Shown: piece by piece, positions 27,644 to 43,698 of the stretch
How the letters are laid out: the number at the start of each line of letters is the position of its first letter
How positions within the stretch are numbered: the first letter of the stretch is position 1
Assembly: GCA_023159155.1 (NCBI GenBank)
Contig: JAJNNX010000005.1
Span: forward strand, 1,696,287 to 1,760,286
DNA length: 64,000 nucleotides
Direction: 5' to 3'
Origin: Ustulina deusta
Taxonomy: Eukaryota > Ascomycota > Sordariomycetes > Xylariales > Xylariaceae
The notes under the pieces: model-generated
The model's database searches: none
What the model was told of the DNA's origin: nothing
The model's input: only the letters and a program-made list of their open reading frames with translations
Made by a program: the position numbers and the translations under genes

Positions 27644-30600
27644 GTGTACATTAGATGGGACTAGACACATGATAGTCACATCTCAACACCAGACCGGTCG
27701 TGCGGGATGATGGCTCTTTTATTGATTTGATGGTTATTATCAAATGCTCCTCGTATCAGAGCTGATGGCTCCTTTGCCGCCTTGTGTAACCACCCACTAC
27801 TATGGATATAAGCCGTACTGTCACTCAAGCGCCCGTCGTTGTGTACCATCTCACGAGAGCCTGGTAGGAATCCGTGGCCATAAGCTCAGATCACGAGGTG
27901 TCATGCAAATAGCTAGGACTAAGACGGGTTAAATAAGCGAAAGCTGCATGCATGCAGAATAGTTGAACCTCCGGTGTCGCCGGCAGGCAGACAGAAGAAC
28001 GATCAGGGAGACGTCGACGAAGACGAAGAGAGAGAAGGATGAGTGAGAGGGACACGAAACTCGGCGTCCCGAGACTCTGGGCGCTAATAATATCGGGGGC
28101 GCTGTCGGGCTTGGCTCGTTGTTTGGTTGAGAGCCGGGCTAGAACATCTGGATACAGCGATCGGAGAACCCGCTGCAAGATGCACGCAGGCAAGCATAGA
28201 TTGTGCAATTTTCTTCCTGCTAGGCCCGCAAATTTTGGTTTCCATGCAACATGAAGCGCGATTAAGTTATTATTTTTTAAATTTTTTTTATAGTCTTACT
28301 CAATTCCCTCCTCTCAGCTTGCATCTTAGCCCCACGTGAATCGAGCGATGAACGCGACACACCGAGGAGGAGTTTGAATCGGCAACTGGAAAGCTTGAGA
28401 TAGGTAGGCAGGTAGTGCGGGGTGCCGCATCGACCGACCTCAGGTCAATCGGTGTCCCAGTGGCATGTTGTTGTGTCGTGATTGAGTGGATGAGCCGATG
28501 CCCGTGCGACATCTGTACAGTCCCTCACCACATTGGCCCCACACAGCGCATTGTGAGAATGAATAGGTACCTCGGTGATAGTGCACCTGAACCTATCTAC
28601 CGACTTACCTACCTCCATAGGTTATCATATATTAGGATGAACTAACTCTTAGTGGTGTCGCATCACACGGTTGGTATAAAATAGACTGGCTAATGGATTT
28701 TGAATCGCTGGCCTATTTTTTCTCCCCGAGAGCTTGGACTTAGGGAATGGGAGGGCTTATTTACGCGGCTGGACTTGCTTGATAGAGGAAATGATCAGGA
28801 TGCTGATTAACTCTCTTCTCGGTATTACTTACTTATCACCGAATGCTGGGGAAATGTCAGCTCCGTCTCTCCTTTCCGTCTGCTTAGGCACGTGGCGATG
28901 CATCAGACCAAAGGGTAGCGGCGGAATAAAGTCAAACCTCGGGGCATGCCGAATGCTCTAATCATTTTTTCCATCTAAACAAATTGGCCAAGTTGAGTAA
29001 GTAGTATGATTAATGACACGGTGAAAGCAGAAGCCCGGAGAAATAGAGTTTGTTCGAAGCGAATGTTCCCCGTTGCGCACAAGCGCGACAGCAAGCGATT
29101 GGCTACGGCTTTACCTAGGTATGTGCACTATGGTAGAGACCAGTGGAATGACCTAGTACACCCGAGACCCTCTATCGGACACCGGCGATCTGGGCAAGGT
29201 CGTGTCCCCGCTGTCACGGAGCTGAGCATTTCAGCATTGATTGCTCGTGAGAAGGTAGGTACTTGTCATGCAGCCTTTATTTTATGGTTACATTCACAAA
29301 AGAGAAAAAGGGCTACCTAGGTGTAGGCGGGTGTAGCATGCCCTAGTGCATTCTAAAAACAACCATGTATTAGGTAAGATAGCTAGATTTTTACCGTAAA
29401 GTTGCACATTGTATACTACTAGATAGACTGCATTCATCCGATCTAAGTATACCAACGTCTACCTACCTATACGAATTCTTACCACTAACCCTTGATCCGA
29501 AGTACTTGGATTTGAATACCTTCCTTACCTGTGACAATGCATTCTATAAACACCAAATAAGTCTTACAGGTAGATCGGGTGGGTAGCTTGGGGAGCTAGG
29601 TGAGTATTGACTGGCCGGGAAAGGTCTCGCCCTGCCTAGACTTGTGTGTTTTGCAGTCCCAACCATATGAAATGTGTACCTGCGACAGTATGGCTGCAAG
29701 AACTCCACGAAGGGCCGAGTCCAGCCAGGGCTTGGCATAGATACACGAGAGTAGCTACTGTGTTGTGTTGTCTGTACTAGTGTCTAGGTCTACCTATAGG
29801 TAGGTCGTGTCCAGCTGACAGCTGTACCTACGTATACTGCGGACTCCCAGCAGGCCGCCAAGTAACGTAGTTATCTGTCTTCTTTCGGGAAATGCCCCAC
29901 CGGAAAATCTTTACACAACCTACACTACGTCCTCCCTCTAACCTCAAGGAGACAGTGCAGCCTGCTCATCCTACGTCATCCTACGTCAAACATCTGGCAC
30001 CCCAGGCTCCAAAAGTAGAGCCACTCTTCTCGAAGTTCATACTTACAACCCACTGCAGGCAGATCGGGTGTTCTTCCCACACCCCCAGCCCTACCATCAG
30101 CCGTCTTGCAAGTTAAACTGCAGTTTGTTGGATGACGAGCGCAAGGGCCAGGGTTCCACGATATGATAGGTACCTCTCTGTTGCTTTGCACAAATGCCAA
30201 AGTACCATTGCGAAGCGCTTACCTGCCTGGGTACCTACCTAGCTATGAAAGCACTGCTGCGGCTCGAGCGAGCTACGAGAGTCATTCATTATGGAGACCA
30301 AAGAAAGACCTCGACGGAGAGACTGGCTGACCCTCACCTGACCAATGGGTTTTCCATTGTCTCCGGATTTCTTCTTTTAACTAAAGTTCATGATTACCAA
30401 CAGCGGCCGACACTCTCTTTTGCATAATTATTAGCAAGTTGCCTAGAATAGATAAAAAGTGAGGGAGGGGCCAAGAGGCGCTTCAATCCAGCTTGCCCGT
30501 TTCTCTCTCCTACCACCGCCCACACGCTACATACACTACATCCACACCACTCCCGAGGTATATCTATAAGGTATACGTCTTCCCCGAAGTGGGTACTGAA

Positions 30601-30917
30601 TCTACCTAACATCTATACATCTATACCTACATCTACACATGCAGGCTATATGTAGCACAGCATCTGTCAACTTATATACATCCACCATCCTACGTCAGGT
30701 ACTTCCCACCTTCACACACTTATAGACCAAGTCAAACCACACGGAACAGTAGTACCATACAGTACCATCCCTCTTTTGAACTATATCTAGGGTCGTTCGC
30801 CACCTCTCATCATCATTGTTCTTCCTCCCACCCCGCATAACCCTGACAAATCTCTGTCATCAGCTACTCACTACACCCTGCCTCGACTTTCGTAATCACT
30901 GCATCTAGTCACCCGTT

Positions 30918-33047
30918 ATGATGCTTGCGCATAATACATATCCTTTCTACCACGGACAACAACAAGAACAACAACCACATCAACTACAACTGCAACATCA
31001 TCACCAACAACACAACCAACAGCAACAACAACAGTTTCAACAACAACAACAAGGCCACTTTGCTCCCTCGAATCCAGCTGCTTTCTCCGCCACACTCGAT
31101 AACATACCCACCGCCGCCGCCGCCTTTGCCGCCACACGGCGCTATCACCATAGGCGGCCCGCCACTTCGAGCAGACAGAGCGTAAACTCGATGTCCCCGA
31201 ACTCGTGGATGTTACACGGCCAGCACACTCCGAGACAGTCCCAGCAATTTGGCCACCAGCGAGACTCTTCTTTGTCGTCGGTGGGTTCCAACCCATCCGC
31301 GTCGCCATATAATGCCAATGTCACGAACCCACAGATTGCCGTCACCGACGCTGTTGTGGATGGTCTGCACGATATTACTGGTGCTGGTGACAACCACTAT
31401 ACATTTGGCATGACGAAATCCATGACCATACCCAGCAGCTTTTACACCAGTACGATAAGTCCCTTCAATAGTAGCCATGGTGGCGGGGGAACGAGTGGTC
31501 ATCACGTAATGGGAGACATGACCACAGCTGATGGGCTGCCTGCTCTAACGGGAACACAACAGCAGAGGCAGGGGGGTTTGGTACCCGCCCCAGACATGCC
31601 GGCATCTGGTTTGCTGTCGAGATCCCGTCCTGTGTCGGTGGCGAGTTCGATAGGGGGTGACTCACCAGCGACACCGCCCATTCACGACCACGAGGACGAG
31701 CAAAGAAGGCCTAAGAATGGTGAGGGACCCGATTCTCCGGTTCTATTCCCTCTCGACTCAGACTTAGAATACGTCAATGATTGCTTACACTTCCGTTTCG
31801 ATGATATAGCTTATGCGAACGGTGTCAACACGCCCAAGCTCGATCGCACCATGACGGATGTATATGGCGACGAGCTCTACAGCCCGAACTTCACCATAAC
31901 TTCGGCGTCTCCGCCTCCGCAAACCCACATGGTCATGTCGCCGCCCAGCGACCTGTTCACGCAGAGGGTGCAAGCCGCGAACAGTCAACATTTCCTCGCT
32001 ACCCAGTCCCCAGTGTCGAACGATTCGGGAGCTCAATCTCCATTCTGCCAGGGCTCGCCGTATGCTTCAACAGTAAACGAGTTTCCCAAGGTGGGCACGA
32101 ATCGAGTGCGTCTGGAATCAGCCCAGCAACTTCGAGAGAGGAGAAAAGCTGAGGAGGATGCGCAGCAACTGCAGCGGCAGATGGCGCGACACACCCAGCA
32201 AGGGCAGCAGCAGCAACAGAGCACGCCAACCACGATCTCCCCAAAGGATGCTGTGTTGGAGTTCAACGAAGCAGACGCGGACTCGAATTTTCCATTGTTC
32301 CCGCCACAGGAGACCAACACGTACGGCTTGGGGCAAAACAATGCGAGCGGAGATATGAGCAGGGCGGCATCACGACAATCGGCGTCACCATTCCAATCTA
32401 TATCTACGACGCCGGTGCAGAGCAGCTTCAATTTCTCTATGCCGTCTAACGTTCAACTTGCGCACCAGTATCCGTTCATCCCTCGACAACAATCACAGCA
32501 GCAGCAGCAGCGCCAGCCACAATTGACACCATCGGTGCCGACGTTTTCACGCATGAGTTCCGCAGAGGCAAGCAATACAGATGGCGGTAACAGCACCGTT
32601 GGGCCTGTGCAGAGGCCGGATAGGACAGCTGCAGACAGCGGCACTTACACCTGTACTTACCATGGCTGTACGCTACGGTTCGACACACCAGCGCTGCTTC
32701 AAAAGCACAAACGAGAAGGGCATCGACAAGCTAGTACACTGAATCACCTCCGGAGCCCGGCCATCAGTGGACAAGTGGCAAGCAGCGTGGCCAGCAGCCA
32801 GGCGGGGCCGCACAGGTGCGACAGGGTCAACCCGAGCACAGGGAAGCCCTGCAACACGGTGTTCTCCAGGCCCTACGATTTGACAAGACACGAAGATACC
32901 ATACATAACGCAAAAAAACAAAAGGTGCGATGCGGGCTCTGCACGGAAGAGAAGCTCTTCAGCCGGGCAGACGCACTTACGAGACACTACCGCGTATGTC
33001 ACCCTGACGTCGACGTCCCTGGCAAGCACCGTCGACGAGGCGTGTAG
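30918..33047 (+). CDS. rpn4: C2H2 zinc-finger transcription factor, Rpn4-like
   Basis: Single-exon gene, 709 aa. The C-terminal fingers match yeast Rpn4, the activator of proteasome genes, as I know it: finger 2 (C634, C645, H658, H663) with the long C-x10-C spacing and FSRPYDLTRHEDTIH, then finger 3 (C672, C675, H690, H695) with LFSRADALTRH. These correspond to FSRSYDLTRH and FSRLDALTRH in yeast. An additional finger lies upstream (C579, C584, H597, H602). The N-terminus (about residues 14-55) is Gln/His/Asn-rich, further Gln runs occur at about 430 and 530, and the rest is Ser/Pro/Thr-rich and probably disordered, as usual for activation regions. The role in proteasome gene control through PACE elements is inferred from family. 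The ATG chosen is the first of two adjacent-frame starts with a long A/T/C-rich leader. A different C2H2 factor with convergent fingers is possible but less likely. Confidence 0.85.
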   Translation: MMLAHNTYPFYHGQQQEQQPHQLQLQHHHQQHNQQQQQQFQQQQQGHFAPSNPAAFSATLDNIPTAAAAFAATRRYHHRRPATSSRQSVNSMSPNSWMLHGQHTPRQSQQFGHQRDSSLSSVGSNPSASPYNANVTNPQIAVTDAVVDGLHDITGAGDNHYTFGMTKSMTIPSSFYTSTISPFNSSHGGGGTSGHHVMGDMTTADGLPALTGTQQQRQGGLVPAPDMPASGLLSRSRPVSVASSIGGDSPATPPIHDHEDEQRRPKNGEGPDSPVLFPLDSDLEYVNDCLHFRFDDIAYANGVNTPKLDRTMTDVYGDELYSPNFTITSASPPPQTHMVMSPPSDLFTQRVQAANSQHFLATQSPVSNDSGAQSPFCQGSPYASTVNEFPKVGTNRVRLESAQQLRERRKAEEDAQQLQRQMARHTQQGQQQQQSTPTTISPKDAVLEFNEADADSNFPLFPPQETNTYGLGQNNASGDMSRAASRQSASPFQSISTTPVQSSFNFSMPSNVQLAHQYPFIPRQQSQQQQQRQPQLTPSVPTFSRMSSAEASNTDGGNSTVGPVQRPDRTAADSGTYTCTYHGCTLRFDTPALLQKHKREGHRQASTLNHLRSPAISGQVASSVASSQAGPHRCDRVNPSTGKPCNTVFSRPYDLTRHEDTIHNAKKQKVRCGLCTEEKLFSRADALTRHYRVCHPDVDVPGKHRRRGV
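30965..31063 (+). repeat. Polyglutamine/histidine-coding CAA/CAG-rich tract
   Basis: CAA, CAG and CAT codons dominate, encoding a Gln/His/Asn-rich stretch near the N-terminus of the Rpn4-like protein. Codons are mixed, so this is not a pure triplet expansion. Confidence 0.8.
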
Positions 33048-35895
33048 AGTGCAGAGGGACGACATACCATTCGAGCACCACGTGTCCATTCCAAGGCTCT
33101 GCGTGGCATCGGGCGTCCTCCCGCGCGCGATGCTACGATGCTACGATATGGCGATGCTGATTGTCGTCAGTTACACTCGCGTTGCGCCGCGCCACGCCAC
33201 GCCACGTCGTGCTATCACATCATGTTGCTGCATCGATGGTGGTAGAAGATTCGAAGGCTTGCGATGCGATGCGTCGACGCTCGGACCAACGACTAGATGA
33301 ATTTCCGAGGGACCACATGATCGATCGACCTTTTCCCTCGAAAAATCAGGGTCCAGCGTCAATAGCTCATGCAGGGTCTTGTGGGGGCGTTCCCTGTTTG
33401 GAGGGGTCGTCCGCTGCAGAACCCGATGGCTGTGCGCGGTTCCTCAGTACATGGTGCTGGGCAGACTCGGTACCCCTAAACCGCCAGACCACTAAACCAC
33501 TCTGGGCCTAATGCCGAGACTGGCTCTCCGGTTTTTTCACCAAAATCGAGTGTGCCAATTGGCCAGCCATGTCATGTCATGCTTATGACGTCGACGCTCC
33601 CTCCGAATGCATCATCCCGACTTGCCATTACGTCATGGTGCGCTTCGTCCCCTGCTCTCGCCAGACCGGCTTGACGACATGCCATTGTCCATCCTATCCC
33701 ATCATCTCGTCACAATCCTCCCCTCCTCCCCTCCTTTCCGCACTTGGACACAGACAAATGCGCCAACTTTTCGCCGGTTTGCTCCTGTCTCGCCTCGACG
33801 ACCTTCATTACTGGAATGGCTCAGGTTGCGACCAAGTCCCGCTTCTCGTTTCTTCATACGACATGCAGGATTGGGGGGGTGTCGTTAAAACATGATACAT
33901 TATGCATGAATCAGGATTCTTTGCATGTACCCTTCCTTCCGTTTTTCTACTATTCTTTCTTTTCTTGCCCTCTTCTTCTACGTCATGGTTGGGGGCGTAA
34001 TGGGGTCTAAGGTGTTGGTCAACCGGGAATAGACGCTTGCCTCTCTTCCTCGTATTGGCGGGCACCTTTTTATTTATTTTTATTTTTATTCTTATTCGTC
34101 TTGTAATTGTACTATTCTCCTACCAGCTGTATTTTTGTTTTTCCGATTCTTATTGGTAGAGCCATTTGATTTTTTCTCCTTTACGAGGCACACTAAGCCC
34201 CGGACGTTTATCCGACTTACGACTCGCCATAAATTTATTAGACGATGGGACGAATTTATTATCATTTACGACAGAGGGGGGAAACAAACTGTACGATATG
34301 ATACCCAACCATAGACGGGCAGGGTCCCAACGCTGATGAAAAGGCTGGCCCCTTCATGGGGCCGTGGATTATGGTGTATGATAAACTGGGACGAAGTGAT
34401 TAATTGGGTTAGACGGTTTCAAAACTATTGGATTTAGCTATATTCCCTTCTGTTTGGATATTTATCTATCTCGAAGAATGGTGGTGAAAAGCGGAATACA
34501 AAATGAAGAATGCATTATGACATATTCGGACAACTAAAAATATACTAAATGTGCTTGGTTCACTTATCGATGCGGTGCGTCTGATCGGCTGATTGTTTAA
34601 CTTGAGTCGTCTTATTGTGTGTCGTTGATCCGATTGATATGTGGTCCATGGAATAAGCGCTTTGCGCCCCGGGGCGGGGGGCGAAGGTCTGGGCTGGGCT
34701 GCACGGAATATGTCATAGGCGAAGGCTTCGATACGGGGCGCTGGGGAAAGCCCCGTGTCGGTTGGGAGCCTTGGATAATCAATTAAATTAATCAATTAAT
34801 TGATTGGGTGTGCGGTACCCAATTGACATGATCGCATTCACACGGTCATGCTTTCTTTTCCTGGGTAATGGATGCGTTTAGATGTTCCTGCTGCACGGCG
34901 GAGGGAGCCCACTGGCGTTGGTGATCCGAGCCAAAATAAGTATAGATAACGGTGGGTAGATATGATTGATGTATATCAGATGTATTACACTTGGTTCATT
35001 CCTCGAGGAAGCTCCTTCGAGGAAATGCCGCTGTGAAGAAGGCGTCTCGTGACACTTATGTAACCTAATGCGTGTCGACTGACGAGGCTAGAGGTAGGGA
35101 GATGGGTAATTGTCGAGAAGGTGAGTGGGGATAATAAATAGATAGTGTGGATATTAGAATCGCCGGGTTGGAGCGTCGCGGTTGTGTCATCGTGGGAAAG
35201 GTGGAAGCCGGTCCGGAAGCGAGTCGGGGCCGAACACCCGGACTGTACACTATGCGTCTCGAGAGGTCGGATGGGTGTGTGGGACGGTCAAGAGAGCCCC
35301 GAGATGGCTTCTTGTGAGGGCTTGGGAAGAGTGAGAGATCTAACGAGTGTTTCTGCTTGATTTTTATATATGAGGTGAATAGCAAATAATGGCAGCGGAA
35401 GTAGATTAGTAGGTGTCTTTGGTATATTCAATTTCTAGACGGGTTATGTATTGGTCACTATGTGTAGTAAAGTACTCGTGATCTTGATATTTATCATTGA
35501 GTCTTGCTCAACTGAGTATTGACCACCTAGACAAGATACTCGGTAGAGACCTCAGTAGAGACAGGGCTGCTTTCTCGGCGATTCACCAAGGTTTCAAAGG
35601 GGAAGTTCTGAAAGGTCATCAGTTTGAAGATAAACATCCTCGAAAATTTGCAATGCTCGGGGTATTCCGTGAGACGAATTGTAACGTTTCAGATACAAGC
35701 GTTTTATATTTTCTGTCTATCTTCAACAAATTTCCCCCTCCTTTAATCTTGCAGCCTATATTTCTGATCTCCTTCCCTAGAATTTTTTAGACGGCCTGAA
35801 ATCTCGAGATAGATGGGTAGGAAAGTATTTGGGGGGGGGGGGGGGGGGAATTCACTACTCGCGCATGTTTCATGTGTCTCCGACGTTGGGTTCTG
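33048..35895. other. Intergenic region between the Rpn4-like gene and AROM
   Basis: About 2.8 kb with no supported gene. Frames are below 120 codons and overlapping. A palindromic AATCAATTAATTGATT-type stretch lies near 34785-34803 and an 18-base G run at 35831-35848. The proximal parts are the 3' regions of two convergent genes. Confidence 0.55.
35831..35848 (+). repeat. Homopolymer run of 18 G
   Basis: Uninterrupted G18 just beyond the AROM stop (48 bases downstream on the minus strand, where it would be transcribed as C18 if within the 3'UTR). The length may be affected by sequencing or assembly slippage. Confidence 0.75.
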
Positions 35896-41865
<5,970 letters not shown>

Positions 41866-43056
41866 ATGCCTCTCCCACAGGCCGTCCGTGACCGTCGCGC
41901 TGTGCTATCCACCATTGCCAGAGAGACTAAGGCCGCCCTCCCCGACATACTACGCCAATTGCCTCGTGTCAAGGCTGACAGCTCCGAGAAGCTACACATC
42001 GGCCAAGTCCCCGTCCTCAACCCGACTGACTGCCCCGGATTCACGCTCTCATCAGGTCCCGAGTTCTGTGGCACTCATGTGAAGGTCCTGAATGAGGACG
42101 CTTTGGATGCTGCTATCATGATGGAAGAGTCTCTCGCCGAACCTGCAAGCACGCAGTCCGGTCGTAATCCGAGAGTAGCTGCGCTGAATCTTGCATCCGA
42201 CAGGAATCCCGGCGGTGGTTGGATGACCGGCGCCCTCGCCCAGGAGGAGGCCCTTTGTTATCGAAGTTCTCTAGCCCTGTCCTTGCATAAGCCTTACTAT
42301 CCCTGGAGCCCGACCACGGCCGTTTACACTCGGGACGTTGTCATTGTCCGGTCCTCTATGAGCTCAGGGCACAGACTTCTCGTCCCTCAGATGCCCGTTA
42401 CGCAGCTACCAGTTGTGAGCATCATTAGCGTGGCCGCAATCCGTAGGCCCGCACTTCGCACGGCTCCTGGGACGCCGGAACAAACTACCTTCAAGTACCC
42501 TGCCGACCGCGAGCTAACCAAGACAAAAATGCGCTTGACGTTGCGCATCGCCGCACGGGAGAAACACGAATTGCTAGTGCTGGGGGCACTTGGATGTGGC
42601 GCCTTCAGGAATCCACCCGAAGAGGTCGCTCAATGCTGGTTCGAAGTTCTCGACGAGGCCGAGTTTCGAGGAGGCTGGTGGAGAGAGATTGTAAGTTGCT
42701 TTTCGGTTGCCGACGAGGAACGTGAGCAATGTCAGCGAGCGGGACAATTATCTATCTAACCTAGTGGAGTATTACCCCTTACAGAGAGATTCTTTACGAG
42801 GGTGATGATCCCGTATCCCGTATCGCTTATCGCTTATCCCTCACTCTCATTCATATTTCCAAAATCTCAATCAGCGTTGATAGGATACAGGACAACTAAC
42901 TTTTGTCATTAATAGTGGTTTGCTGTCCTGGACACAAAGAACGAGGGCAATTTCAAAATCTTCGACCGTGTCCTCGGCGAAAAGGATTTCGGAGTTAACC
43001 ACAAGTCTTTAGCGCTACATCAAGACGAGCTAGCTATCAAAGGTGGCAAAGAATAG
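41866..43056 (+). CDS. Microbial-type poly(ADP-ribose) glycohydrolase-like protein (TIGR02452/DUF2263)
   Basis: Macrodomain-fold protein related to bacterial and fungal PARG, which hydrolyses poly(ADP-ribose). CDS is join(41866..42690,42916..43056), 321 aa, with a 225 bp phase-0 intron (gtaagt...aatag). The catalytic signature GGG-x7-QEE is intact: G116-G118, then Q126, E127, E128, followed by CYRSSL. Upstream NLASDRNPGGGW and the downstream GALGCGAFRNPP loop fit the TIGR02452 family. The C-terminal exon (FAVLDTKNEGNFKIF) completes the fold. Most fungal members are uncharacterised; the PARG activity is inferred from the motif. The intron is unusually long for this window and contains short CGTATCC and CGCTTATC duplications near 42809-42838. 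It is divergent from AROM. Confidence 0.88.
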
Positions 43057-43698
43057 GGCATGAGGGCTTTTCCATAATTGTCGTCAATCCATTCCACCGA
43101 CGGGCCCTTCATACTTCGAATGTTTGATTATACTTGTATTACCTATCCAAGCCGATGGCTAAGAAGACGACGCAGGACTACAGTCAGACCCATCTGGTAA
43201 GAGCCCGATTTGCATTCGCCGGGCTTCGCTGATGGAGCCGGTCACCGTAATACGACCCTGGCAAATAGTGTGTGTATTTGGTCAATTGAGGGGTTCGGCG
43301 GGTCCACGCTCAATAAGTCACAATGACAAAAAGTATTTCGGTAGGATATTACACTAGGCTAATTATTTGGCCTAAGATCCGATATTCGTCATCGGGTTTA
43401 GGATTGGTAGGAGACTATCGGTACTCAAATCCTCGGTGATAACTCGCGATATCCGTGGGAACCACGAGTGTAATCTTTCGCACCTTTTTCATACTTGTAG
43501 TAGGTAGAAGAACAACAATACTTGGGCTCTGTATATAAAGTGTAATTCCTTGGGATTCAACACTCGGGAGCACGTCTTCAATTTTAAATTCTCCCCGCAA
43601 TAAGGAGGAACATTTTATCGTTTCACGTCTTCTATCATCTTTATCTTAAACACACAAGCCTAAGAAATATATTTGAATGCTAGCTGTCATCAACACAC
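43057..43698. other. Intergenic spacer between PARG-like and MFS genes
   Basis: 642 bp with no coding signal. AT content rises towards the MFS start. Presumably the 3' region of the PARG-like gene and the promoter of the transporter gene. Confidence 0.5.
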
